A stretch of 64,000 bases of DNA, from the NCBI GenBank assembly GCA_029260765.1, contig JAJDCP010000011.1:186001-250000 (forward strand). The letters run 5' to 3'. Shown in pieces: positions 7,860-21,226 of the stretch (position 1 is the stretch's first letter; each line of letters opens with the position of its first letter). The position numbers and the translations under genes are program-made. This DNA is from Planctomycetota bacterium (GTDB lineage Bacteria; Planctomycetota; J058; JAJDCP01). The notes beneath the pieces were generated by a model. The model made no database searches and was not told where the DNA came from. It saw only the letters and a program-made list of their open reading frames with translations.

Positions 7860-10800
7860 TCAGTCCCCGAAGACACCCAGCTGCCTCAGCCGAAGCGGCT
7901 GGCTGAAGCGGCGGAAGACGATCAGCAGGCGGTCGGTGCGCACAGGCTTGCGGAAGCGCACCCCACCCTGGCGGTCGGTGCTCAGATCGACCTGCAACTC
8001 CCACTCTTCCTGACCCTCGACCCGAGCGTAGACCTCGATCTCGGCAGTGAAATTCTGCCGCCTCCGCATCAACAACGAAAAGCCACAGCCTGCTACGGTC
8101 CCGAGCTCTTCGAGCCGCAGCAGAAATGCCACGGGTGCGTCGGCCTGTGGCATCAGCAGCTCATCCTCATTGTCACGCCGTACCAGGCGCAACAGGCGAG
8201 GATCGCGCAGGTTCGAGCGGATCGCCTCGACGCTGAGGAAGTCCTGATCGATCCCCTGCACAGGCGTGCCGCGCACGGCCCCCATCGGTTCTTCAGGGAT
8301 CACGCTACCGAAAGCCTGCACCTCTGCGAGCTGGAGGGGCTTGCCGTCGTGCACCGTGCGCGCAATCAACAACAACTCGGCAGCGCGGAAATCGCGGGGC
8401 AGGCTGAAGGCCACCACCTGCCGGTCGATGCCGCTGCGCATTTCTGCCAGCGGCAGGTACTCTTTGGAGTCGGGTGCACGCCCCAACAGAAACAGCTCAC
8501 TCGCCCCGCGGGAACGAGGCAGCAGCCCCTTGATCAGCGCGATCCGCTCGAGATGGACCGGGAAGACCGGCTTGATGGTCCAAACCGAGGGGGTTCGCGG
8601 CGAGCTCCAATGGGTCAGCAGGTTGCCATCGCACAGCAGCGCCTCAGCATCCTGCCCCCCGCTATAGCTGACCACCTCGGCCCCCTCGAGCAGGTTCTGC
8701 CCCCAGTCTTCGGGAATCTGCAGGCGAGAGTCCTCGTACAAGCGCTCGGAGACCTGCGACACGCGCGGGTAGGTCTCGAGCTCGTACAACTCGACAACGT
8801 CACGAAGCGGGCCGGGCGGCAGAGGGCGCCCCAGCGGCTCTGGGCCAGGACGCTCTCCAATTCCCGGGCCTGCGCTCGCCGGTACCAGCACGGCCAGCTC
8901 GCCGAGCCAGATGGGATCCCCCGGACGCTGGCCAGCGAGCACATCCAAGCGCAGCCGACGTCCACGCACGCCGCTCGGCAGGCTTGCGCCCTGCAGCTCG
9001 GCGTCTTCGAACAGCAGCACCGCCAGACGCTCCCCGCTGTCGGCATCGTAGATCTCGGCCACGGCCGGCCGGCTGCTACCGGACCAGGGAGTGCTGCTAT
9101 CGAGACGCAAGCCGAGCAGCTCAGCGCTCTCCGGGAGCTCGAGCTCGAGGCTGAAGGGGGCGCGCAGCGCGACGCCATCGAGGGGATTGCCATCGATCAG
9201 CGTCGAGACATCAGCACCCGATGCGGCGCGGACGGCTGCGCCGCGCCGATCGAGCGCATTGGCCTGACCGTCGGGCAGCCAGGCGCGCAGTCCGCGCTGA
9301 TAACAGACCACGAAGCTGGTCTCTGCGGCCAGCTGATCGACGCCGAGCCTCACCGTCAGCCAGCTCGGCTCATTGCGGGGCCAGATCTCCTGCTCGAAGA
9401 ACGTCCCCTGCATGTGCGTCTTCGTGCCGCCCCAGGTGATCTCGATGGCCGTATCGTCGACATCGCTGCTCAGATAGAAGCCATCGGGAGCTGCGTCGAT
9501 GCGCATGCTCAGGAAGCGCGCGGGCGCAGCCGGCACCACCGGAATCAGCTCGTAGTTGCACGAAACCACGCGCTCCGTGGGCTCGAGCCCCTCAGCATAC
9601 AGACGCAGGGTGCGGCTGTTGCTGCCCGCCTGCAGAGGCCAATCGAGGCTCATTCCACCGGGCTGCCAGGAAAACGAACGCCCGAGGAACTCGACGGCCT
9701 GCAAACGCGGATCGCTGCTACGCAACTGGAGGCGCACGACGGGCTCTGCGCTGACCGATGGCAGCACAAGCTCATACTGCAACGGAGCAGGCGCAGGTTC
9801 TACCCCCGCGCCCAGGCGCACGACGGTCACCAGGCGTGCGTCGTGATTGCCCGCCGCGTCGACGGCTTCGATGCGGAAGCTGTTCTCTCCCAGCACGAGG
9901 GGAAAACTCTGTTGGAAGACTGCGTCTACCGTCTGACCATTGATGGTTACCTGGCGCAGATGGGGATCGTCGACCCGCCCATCGAGCACCACCTGGTCGT
10001 CCTCCGACTGTTGCCCGTCGAAGGGTGCGAACAGGCTGATCTGGGGCAGCACCGTATCGACAGTCACGTGCAGAGACTCGCTGCGCCTCCGGGCTACGGC
10101 GCTGGCCTCGAACACCAGCCAGCGCGCGCCGTCCTCGGGCAGTGAGAGCGTCAGAGCGAAGCCGCCCTCCTCGGGCTCCATCCCCCAGCTGCGGCCGCTG
10201 AGCCGGTCGTGCACCAGCAACTGGCGCGCATCAGAGACGGCCTGCAAGGTTATCTCGGCACCGACCACCGCGCCGTCAGCCGGCGCCCGCAACTCGAGCG
10301 CGATCCCTCCCGGAACGGGCGATGCGCCGAGCACCAGGCGTGCGATCTGCTCTCGGAAGTGCCAGCCGGCCGCCCCGGCTCCGACGATCAACACCAGCAG
10401 CAGCAACCAGACCCCGATGCGAGAGCCCGCTGCCTTTGTGGCCGGCGGACGCAACGGCTCGCTGCTCGCAAACATCGTGCGCTCGGCCTCGGAAACCCGC
10501 GGAACCGCTGCAACAGGAGGCGGCAGCGCCGGCATCGGCGGCTCCTTGCCGCGCAGGGCTCGCGCGAAATCGGCTGCCGTCTGCCAGCGCTGGGCGGGGT
10601 CCTTGCAGAGTCCACGTTTGATAGCCGCGGTCAGAAAGCCTGGCAGCTCCGGCCGAAAACCTTCGAGGGGCGCAGCCTCTTTGGTCAGGATCGCGTGGAT
10701 CATGCGCAACCGCGTGGTCGCGCGATGGGGCAGCTGACCCGACAGCATGCGGTAGAGCATCGCTGCTGTGGAGAACAAGTCGCTGCGGGCATCGATCTCG

Positions 10801-11729
10801 TCGCCAGCAGCCTGCTCGGGCGACATGTATTCGGGGGTGCCGATCACCATTCCCGGTTGTGAGATCTGCACATCGCCTTCCTGCGCGGCGGTCGCAAGCA
10901 GCTTGGCGATGCCGAAGTCGAGCACCCAGACCCGCGGCCCGTGCTCACCGGGCGCTATGTGCACGTTCTTCGGCTTGATATCACGATGCACGATGCCCTT
11001 GGCGTGGGCAGCGACCAGCACGTCGAGGATCTGGCCACCGAGCTCGACGGCGAGCTCCGGCGCCATCGGTCCCTCACGTTTGAGGTAGTCCGACAGCGAC
11101 TCCCCCGGGGCCAGGTCCATCACCATATACATCACGCCCGTGCCGCGGATCTCTCCCGCGTCATGCACCGAGACCGCACCGCGATGGCGGAAGCTGCGCA
11201 GCACGCGGGCCTCGCGGAAGAAGCGCTGACGCACCGACGCGTTGTTGCTCAAGCCCGGATCCATGAACTTGATGGCGACCTCGTCGCCCAGCATGCGGTG
11301 GCGCGCCCGGTAGACGATGCCCATCCCCCCGCGCCCCAGCTGCTCGATCAGCTCGTACTTCTCCTCGATGACCACGCCGGGCTTGAACAGCTCCCACGAC
11401 CCGCCTGGCTGCGGAAGCTGCGTCTGCGCGCTGCTCATGGTATGTTGGCCGGGCAGGCCCGGGGTGACCCCCGGCGTCGGCGGAGTTGCCTGGGTAGGCA
11501 TGGTCCCCCAGGTAGGCGACGTCTGGCCTGCCTGGCCGGGAAGGGGCGGCGTCCGCCCCGTCCCTGCCGGGAACGGCGTCCGCCCCGTCCCCTGGGTCAT
11601 GCCGCCGCTGAGAGTCTGCCCACCACTCAGCGTACCGCCGATCGCAAACCCGCTGCCGCAATGGCAGCAAAGGCGCGCGTCGGGCAAGTTGGCGGCGCCA
11701 CAGGCAGCGCAGGAAATCGTCGGGCTCAT
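7860..11729 (-). CDS. Zinc-ribbon Ser/Thr kinase with large discoidin-like extracytoplasmic region
   Basis: A 1289-residue protein. Residues 7-25 form a zinc ribbon (CAAC…CCHC), followed by a Gly/Pro/Thr-rich linker. The kinase domain (about 123-395) is intact: GRGGMGIVYRA, VAIKFMD, HRDIKPKN, DFGIAK and GTPEYMSPEQ. One membrane helix (about 432-453) follows. The remaining ~830 residues lie outside and contain Ig/PASTA-like beta sandwich stretches (APADGAVVGAEITL, APFDGQQSEDDQVVLDG). Two or more F5/8 type C (discoidin)-like modules follow, shown by STLIDGNPLDGVALRAPFSL and ALLCDGNLLTHWSSPRTPSVWTI. Discoidin modules usually bind carbohydrate or lipid, so a sensor of an outer ligand is plausible but inferred. 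It lies 15 bases downstream of the FHA kinase gene and is probably co-transcribed with it. Confidence 0.88.
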   Translation of the reverse strand: MSPTISCAACGAANLPDARLCCHCGSGFAIGGTLSGGQTLSGGMTQGTGRTPFPAGTGRTPPLPGQAGQTSPTWGTMPTQATPPTPGVTPGLPGQHTMSSAQTQLPQPGGSWELFKPGVVIEEKYELIEQLGRGGMGIVYRARHRMLGDEVAIKFMDPGLSNNASVRQRFFREARVLRSFRHRGAVSVHDAGEIRGTGVMYMVMDLAPGESLSDYLKREGPMAPELAVELGGQILDVLVAAHAKGIVHRDIKPKNVHIAPGEHGPRVWVLDFGIAKLLATAAQEGDVQISQPGMVIGTPEYMSPEQAAGDEIDARSDLFSTAAMLYRMLSGQLPHRATTRLRMIHAILTKEAAPLEGFRPELPGFLTAAIKRGLCKDPAQRWQTAADFARALRGKEPPMPALPPPVAAVPRVSEAERTMFASSEPLRPPATKAAGSRIGVWLLLLVLIVGAGAAGWHFREQIARLVLGASPVPGGIALELRAPADGAVVGAEITLQAVSDARQLLVHDRLSGRSWGMEPEEGGFALTLSLPEDGARWLVFEASAVARRRSESLHVTVDTVLPQISLFAPFDGQQSEDDQVVLDGRVDDPHLRQVTINGQTVDAVFQQSFPLVLGENSFRIEAVDAAGNHDARLVTVVRLGAGVEPAPAPLQYELVLPSVSAEPVVRLQLRSSDPRLQAVEFLGRSFSWQPGGMSLDWPLQAGSNSRTLRLYAEGLEPTERVVSCNYELIPVVPAAPARFLSMRIDAAPDGFYLSSDVDDTAIEITWGGTKTHMQGTFFEQEIWPRNEPSWLTVRLGVDQLAAETSFVVCYQRGLRAWLPDGQANALDRRGAAVRAASGADVSTLIDGNPLDGVALRAPFSLELELPESAELLGLRLDSSTPWSGSSRPAVAEIYDADSGERLAVLLFEDAELQGASLPSGVRGRRLRLDVLAGQRPGDPIWLGELAVLVPASAGPGIGERPGPEPLGRPLPPGPLRDVVELYELETYPRVSQVSERLYEDSRLQIPEDWGQNLLEGAEVVSYSGGQDAEALLCDGNLLTHWSSPRTPSVWTIKPVFPVHLERIALIKGLLPRSRGASELFLLGRAPDSKEYLPLAEMRSGIDRQVVAFSLPRDFRAAELLLIARTVHDGKPLQLAEVQAFGSVIPEEPMGAVRGTPVQGIDQDFLSVEAIRSNLRDPRLLRLVRRDNEDELLMPQADAPVAFLLRLEELGTVAGCGFSLLMRRRQNFTAEIEVYARVEGQEEWELQVDLSTDRQGGVRFRKPVRTDRLLIVFRRFSQPLRLRQLGVFGD

Positions 11730-11744
11730 GCGGCCTCCGCGCCT

Positions 11745-14162
<2,418 letters not shown>

Positions 14163-14343
14163 GATCTTCTCCTGGACATGTACATCACCGCAAACACGGC
14201 TGCAGCCTGCCACCGACCGACAGGATAACAGGATCACCGGCGGCCTCGCCAGTAGACGTGCCCCGGCGCGGTCGGATTCACCGACTTCCTGGTCGGGTTG
14301 CACGGCACCGCGCTGCGGCCTGAAGCTGTGGCAACTGTCTGCC

Positions 14344-14371
14344 GATGCGTGTCCAGTTTCTGACACGCATC
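14344..14371. repeat. Inverted repeat in the 14163-14663 intergenic region
   Basis: GATGCGTGTC (14344-14353) and GACACGCATC (14362-14371) form a perfect 10-bp inverted repeat with an 8-base spacer, about 180 bases before the start of the FHA-kinase gene. It has no T-tract, so an operator is more likely than a terminator. I see nothing else in the surrounding 500-base gap: no convincing coding frame and no RNA gene. Confidence 0.45.
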
Positions 14372-14663
14372 AGGGGCCGGTGCCGGTCAACTCGCCTGGC
14401 GACCCGCTGTGTAGGCTCTGTGCGAAGCCTGGCTGAGAGCTCAGGGTTCGGGGGCGGACAGTGGCAGGTCCTGCATTGGCTGCCGGGTTGTCACTTTGTC
14501 CTGAGGGGAATCTCGCGCAGAGAACGCAGGGCGCTCCTTGTCGACGTCCGCAGGCACAAAGTATCTGGCTGGGTCTCAAGCTGGTTGCTTTGAAAGAGCC
14601 GGGCAGCGGGCAGACAAGCAGCGCCTGGCCATCACCTCGACACGAGCTGAGTTTTCCCCAGCC

Positions 14664-15368
14664 TCAGCTCCCCTGCTGTGCATCCAGCAACGCCCGCAGA
14701 CGCTGCAACTCCTGCTCGGCACGTTCAGCGCGGGTGCGCTCCTGCTCGGCGCGGGCGTATTCCCGCTCGGCGCGTCCCTCCGCCAAGCTGGCCAATTCCA
14801 GCTGTGTGGCAAGAGGCTCGGCCGATCCGGGCTCAAAAAACCGTAGATGGTTGGCTTGCACTGCGAGCTCCAGCCCGAGCGCGGCGCTGCTCAGACGACC
14901 ATTTGCGGGGTGAACTGGTTGATACACGCCCTGCTCGAGTCTGAAGCCGCGCAACTTCTCTGCAATCCACTCCCCCCACAGGTCGAAGAGAAAATACTCC
15001 GGCACGCGCAGGTCGTCGCGGTAGCGGGCCATTTTGTCGCCGAGATCGTGCAGCCGCGTGCTCTTCGATGAGATCTCGAGCACGAAGCAGGGAGTGTGGC
15101 CACCTTCCAACCAGACCTTGAAGGTATCCCGCAGTCCCGCCTCCACGCCCGGCACGACGTAGCAGTCGGGGGAGACGACCGCACGAGGGTCGCCTTCGCG
15201 GTAATACACGAAGTTGTTCCCCGACACATAGGCAGGTCGGTCGGAGAAATGGCGCCGTAACACATCGATGGCGTAGAACTGCATCTCATCGCGATGTTCG
15301 TCGCTCTCGGCCATCGGCTCTCCATCGCTGACCGGATACTCTAGATCGAGGGCGGATCGGCTCTTCAT
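14664..15368 (-). CDS. Uma2-family (DUF820) putative nuclease with C-terminal coiled coil
   Basis: A 234-residue protein from ATG 15368; an ATG at 15425 is an alternative. The core matches Uma2/DUF820 proteins of the PD-(D/E)xK fold: SPDCYVVPGV, then CFVLEISSKSTRLHDLGDKMARYRDDLRVPEYFLFD. In it PD, the E of VLEI and K of the ExS-K segment are the expected catalytic residues. The C-terminal 45 residues are a charged coiled coil (REYARAEQERTRAERAEQEL), commonly seen in these proteins. Uma2 genes are abundant in some bacteria and often tied to mobile DNA, but their role is unknown. No partner gene or repeat end is visible here. Confidence 0.8.
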   Translation of the reverse strand: MKSRSALDLEYPVSDGEPMAESDEHRDEMQFYAIDVLRRHFSDRPAYVSGNNFVYYREGDPRAVVSPDCYVVPGVEAGLRDTFKVWLEGGHTPCFVLEISSKSTRLHDLGDKMARYRDDLRVPEYFLFDLWGEWIAEKLRGFRLEQGVYQPVHPANGRLSSAALGLELAVQANHLRFFEPGSAEPLATQLELASLAEGRAEREYARAEQERTRAERAEQELQRLRALLDAQQGS

Positions 15369-15508
15369 CGGGCCAGGCTCCAGGCTCGGACCTCCGTCAG
15401 TGTAACACATTGCCGCTGAATGCAACCGGCCGAGAGGCGCGCTGCCCGCTTTACAGACGGAGAGGTCTTCGACACTCCCCTCGGACCACGGTCATCCTCG
15501 GGGTCCAA

Positions 15509-15568
15509 GTCCGAGTCCGAGTCCGAGTCCGAGTCCGAGTCCGAGTCCGAGTCCGAGTCCGAGTCCGA
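15509..15568. repeat. Ten perfect tandem copies of GTCCGA
   Basis: The hexamer GTCCGA is repeated ten times without error, 14 bases beyond the stop codon of the GspF-like gene. The 6-base period keeps every frame open and would read as Ser-Asp repeats on the minus strand, but no gene start or signal supports translation. Perfect copies suggest recent slippage expansion. Confidence 0.9.
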
Positions 15569-15581
15569 CCGAAAGAGCCGC

Positions 15582-16598
15582 TCAGCCCCCGCCGATCTCC
15601 AGAATCCCCTGGTAGTACCCGGCATAGAAGCTGATCACGTTGTAGCCGATGAACACGGCCACGCCGAGATAGCAGGCCACCGAGAAGCCCCCGCTCAACA
15701 TCTTGATCGAACGGCTTGCGGCCATGCGCGCCGTCACGCACAGCTTGGTCAGGGCGCCGGACAGGTCGCCGGTGGTCTCCGCCACCCGCAGCCCCTGCAC
15801 CACCTCGCTGCGGACCACCAGCTGCGGCTCGCTGGCGAAGGCCAGCGACAGGCTCTCGCCGTCTTCGAGCAACCTCGAAGCGCGCTCGGCGGCGGCTCCC
15901 AGGGCACGGTTGCCCGTGGCTCGGCCTGCCTGCCGCAAGGCCTGCGAATGCAACAACCCCGCGTCCTGCAGCGAGGCGAATCCTTCGAGCAGGTCGGCCA
16001 ACGCCAGCCGGCGCAGGTTGCCCCCGAGCAAGGGCAAGCGCAGCAGCCCCGCATCGAGAGTCTCCGCCCTGGTCGGCGAGGTGTACCACCAGCGCGTCAG
16101 CAACAGCAGCAGAAAACCAGCGAAATACAGGCCCGCCAACAGACCGACGCGGCCGGTCAGCCAGACATCGAAGCTCGGGAATTCCGGGCCGCCCCGCCCC
16201 ATGCTCGGCCAGGGGAACAGCACCGCCAGGTGCAGCAAGAAGCCGGGATAGGCCAGCCCCATCCACAGGGTCTGCCAGGTCTCGCGCTGTGCCTGCAGGC
16301 GCTCGGCCGCGGCTTCGCAGGCCTCGGGCAGCTTGCCCGAAAGCTCGCCGGCCTGCAGATGGGCGAGCTCCAACGCCGCGAAAGGACCGCCAGCCCCGGC
16401 GAAGGCTTCGCTCAAGCCGCTTCCGTTGGCGAGGGCGGTGCGGGCTTCGGCGATCTGTCGTCGATGCGGCAGGGGCAGCGATCGGGCGCCCAGCATCTCG
16501 CACGCTTCGAGGGCGCTGATGCCGGCGTGCAGCAGCTGCTCCAGCTGTTGTAGCAATTCGATGCGCAGGCGCATGCTCGCGGGTCGTGGACGGGTCAT
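15582..16598 (-). CDS. Type II secretion/type IV pilus inner-membrane protein, GspF/PilC-like
   Basis: A 338-residue protein from ATG 16598, with AGGAGA seven bases upstream. It shows the duplicated T2SSF fold. The first helical bundle runs LLQQLEQLLHAGISALEACEML…AFAGAGGPFAALELAHLQAGELSGKLPEACEAAAERL. A membrane helix pair follows (about 125-165). The second bundle runs LADLLEGFASLQDAGLLHSQALRQAG…VVQGLRVAETTGDLSGALTKL, with a final helix (about 305-330). It is shorter than typical GspF (about 400) because the N-terminal part is missing. Members form the inner-membrane platform with an assembly ATPase. No ATPase, pilin or secretin gene is present here, so it is an orphan within the window. It is divergent from kdsB. 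Confidence 0.8.
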   Translation of the reverse strand: MTRPRPASMRLRIELLQQLEQLLHAGISALEACEMLGARSLPLPHRRQIAEARTALANGSGLSEAFAGAGGPFAALELAHLQAGELSGKLPEACEAAAERLQAQRETWQTLWMGLAYPGFLLHLAVLFPWPSMGRGGPEFPSFDVWLTGRVGLLAGLYFAGFLLLLLTRWWYTSPTRAETLDAGLLRLPLLGGNLRRLALADLLEGFASLQDAGLLHSQALRQAGRATGNRALGAAAERASRLLEDGESLSLAFASEPQLVVRSEVVQGLRVAETTGDLSGALTKLCVTARMAASRSIKMLSGGFSVACYLGVAVFIGYNVISFYAGYYQGILEIGGG

Positions 16599-16736
16599 CG
16601 GCAATCTCCTGCAGGCCCTTGCCATCCTATCCGAAACGAACGAACCCCGGCAGCGGTTGTGCAACATCCCGGAAGTCTTCTTCCAAGCTGGTCCCGGATC
16701 CGTTATCCTCGATCCACGATGCACAGGAGATCCGCC

Positions 16737-19141
<2,405 letters not shown>

Positions 19142-19225
19142 CGGATGATCAGAGTCCGCCAGAGTGTGCCCGGTCTCAGGCTGCGTCCACCAGACCCGCC
19201 CGAGCTCCAGCACTGAGTATGCCCC

Positions 19226-20989
19226 ATGACGGGAGCCAGGAAGTCTCAGCGGCCGCGCGAGGACGCCGTCTCGCACTCGAAGCGCCTGCCCGGTCGCGGC
19301 AAGGGGCGCGACTCCCCACCGCGCAAGCGCATGGGCGACTTCGTTCTCGAGCAATGCCTGGGGCGCGGCGGCATGGGAGTGATCTACCAGGCCACGCAGC
19401 TGTCCCTGCAGCGCAAAGTCGCGCTGAAGATCCTGCCGCGCTCTTTTGCCGCCGACAAGAACTTCTGCGCGCGCTTCCTGGTCGAGGCGCGGGCGGTGGC
19501 CCAACTCAGCCACCAGAACATCATCCAGATCTATGTGGTCGGCAAGGACCAGGAGACCGGCAACCTCTACCTGGCGATGGAGTTGATCCAGGGCCGGCCG
19601 CTCGAAGAGCTGATCAAAGAGAAGACGCTGAGCTTCGGGGACATCATCCACATCGCGATGTCCGTGGCCCGCGGTCTGGCTCACGCCTGGGAACGAGGCA
19701 TCATCCATCGCGATGTCAAGCCCACCAACGTGATGATTGGACCCAAGAACCGGGTGACATTGCTCGACTTCGGGCTGGCCAAGCTCGGCAGCCTGAACAT
19801 CAAGCTGACCCGGGCCGACTCGGTCGTCGGCACGCCGGAATACATCTCCCCCGAGCAGGCCGCCGGCCTCGAGCTCGACTGCCGCACCGACCTGTATTCA
19901 CTGGGGGTCTTGATCTACCAGATGCTGGGGGGCGACAAGCCGTTTGCGGCGCCCAGCGTGGCGGGCATGTTCCAGCTGCATTCGCACGCCCCCATCCGCA
20001 GTCTGTGCGCGGCGCGGCCGAACATCCCGCCCGAGTTCGAAGAGATCGTGGGACGCCTGCTGGCCAAGAACCCGGAGAAGCGCTACTCGAACCCCAGCCA
20101 CGTGTTCAACCACCTGAAGATCCTCGCCATCCACCTACGCGACCGAGGCATCCTCGAGCACCGCCCTGACGGACCGAGCGTGCAGCCGGTGACCGTGGAT
20201 GACCAGAAGAGTGGGGAGTTCGGTCCGTTGCTTGATATCTCCGGGTCGCGGCGCTTCTCGCTGCGGGGCTCGGGCCACAGCGGCCCCGATCATGAGCCCG
20301 CGCCTCCTCCTGCACAGGCCGCGCCTGATCGCCGCAACCCCTGGAGACTCGTCAGCCTGGGGCTGCTGCTCCTGTGTGTGTTGCTGGCGCTGGGCGACAG
20401 CCTGCTCTGGCCGGAGATGCTCAAGTTGTGGCAGGGCAACGCTCGCAGCGACGCTCCGCCGGGCCTCGATACACTCCAGTGGCAGGCAGCGACCCCGCTC
20501 GAGGGCGCCGTGCCCTTTGAAGAGGTCGACGGCGCTGCCTGGCGCTTCAACCGGGAAGGTGATGGCCAGACCGAAATCCTCGGGATGGCGCGAGCAAAGC
20601 TGCGCAGCTCGGTGGGCGCCGGTCCATGGCGGGTCGAGGGAATGCTGATCCCCTACGGCGCTGAAGAATTTGGCATGTTTGTCGAGGTCGCTGGCCGTCG
20701 CGCAGCGGGCGTCGTCTACCGACGTTTTGGCGACCAGCAGCTCTGCAGCGTCGACCGCTTCGAGAGCCGAGAAGGAACGCGGATACGCGTCAGCGAGGGA
20801 CTGCACGCGGCGGCGTCTTGCCAGCTGACGCTCAGTGTCTGCGACGACCGCCTGCGCATCGAGCTCGATAGCGGTCTGCTCTGCGAGCTCAAGCTCGACG
20901 GACTGGTGACGGGCCTGTCCCTGTACGTCGACACTCCCCGCGGCCAGGCGGGTTTCCGCAACTTGACGCTGCAGCGCCCCCTCCCCTGA
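19226..20989 (+). CDS. Membrane-spanning Ser/Thr kinase with jelly-roll-like outer domain
   Basis: A 587-residue Hanks-type kinase. A basic N-terminal tail (RKSQRPREDAVSHSKRLPGRGKGRD) leads to the kinase domain (about 36-310). It has GRGGMGVIYQA, VALKILP, HRDVKPTN, DFGLAK and GTPEYISPEQAAG, all intact. One membrane helix (about 374-393) follows. The outer domain (about 400-587) is beta-rich (WRFNREGDGQTEIL, GPWRVEGMLIPYGAEEFGMFVEVAGR, LTLSVCDDRLRIELDSG) and resembles the LamG/DUF1080 jelly-roll fold; ligand unknown. The start is uncertain: no strong ribosome site precedes 19226, and ATG 19331 just before the kinase domain is an alternative. It follows pyrG by 84 bases. Confidence 0.88.
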   Translation: MTGARKSQRPREDAVSHSKRLPGRGKGRDSPPRKRMGDFVLEQCLGRGGMGVIYQATQLSLQRKVALKILPRSFAADKNFCARFLVEARAVAQLSHQNIIQIYVVGKDQETGNLYLAMELIQGRPLEELIKEKTLSFGDIIHIAMSVARGLAHAWERGIIHRDVKPTNVMIGPKNRVTLLDFGLAKLGSLNIKLTRADSVVGTPEYISPEQAAGLELDCRTDLYSLGVLIYQMLGGDKPFAAPSVAGMFQLHSHAPIRSLCAARPNIPPEFEEIVGRLLAKNPEKRYSNPSHVFNHLKILAIHLRDRGILEHRPDGPSVQPVTVDDQKSGEFGPLLDISGSRRFSLRGSGHSGPDHEPAPPPAQAAPDRRNPWRLVSLGLLLLCVLLALGDSLLWPEMLKLWQGNARSDAPPGLDTLQWQAATPLEGAVPFEEVDGAAWRFNREGDGQTEILGMARAKLRSSVGAGPWRVEGMLIPYGAEEFGMFVEVAGRRAAGVVYRRFGDQQLCSVDRFESREGTRIRVSEGLHAAASCQLTLSVCDDRLRIELDSGLLCELKLDGLVTGLSLYVDTPRGQAGFRNLTLQRPLP

Positions 20990-21000
20990 AGCCGTCCGAA

Positions 21001-21024
21001 TGGCCCTGGGACACGCGAGGGCCA
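21001..21024 (+). terminator. Possible hairpin after the kinase gene
   Basis: TGGCCCT (21001-21007) and AGGGCCA (21018-21024) form a 7-bp stem with a 10-base loop, 12 bases after the kinase stop. There is no clear T-tract, so termination is only a possibility. The rest of the 20990-21226 gap shows nothing coding. Confidence 0.3.
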
Positions 21025-21226
21025 TCCAGCTTGTGGAAGACCCAGATCAGCGGATATGCTTTTGCGATCAAAGATCTGGCCTCCTACACCATTCTGATGG
21101 TGCGGAGCGCCACCGATGGAAGACCGCTGCTCGAGCTCAGGGGCTTGCCAGGCGGTGCGGCGTTTGCGGCCATCGACACATCCTGGCGCGGAACGCCGGA
21201 AACTACGTGCTGGAGGAAGACAGGAC

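Noticed and set aside
8349..10145. A 598-codon plus-strand frame inside the discoidin-like kinase gene
   Set aside because: Antisense GC-rich artefact; composition is Gln/Arg/His-rich without any fold pattern.
14370..14593. Short frames in the 14163-14663 gap
   Set aside because: Under 85 codons, on opposing strands, no ribosome sites and no protein-like pattern.
15365..15625. A frame encoding Ser-Asp repeats over the GTCCGA tract
   Set aside because: No ribosome site; it overlaps two real genes at its ends; the repeat alone keeps the frame open.
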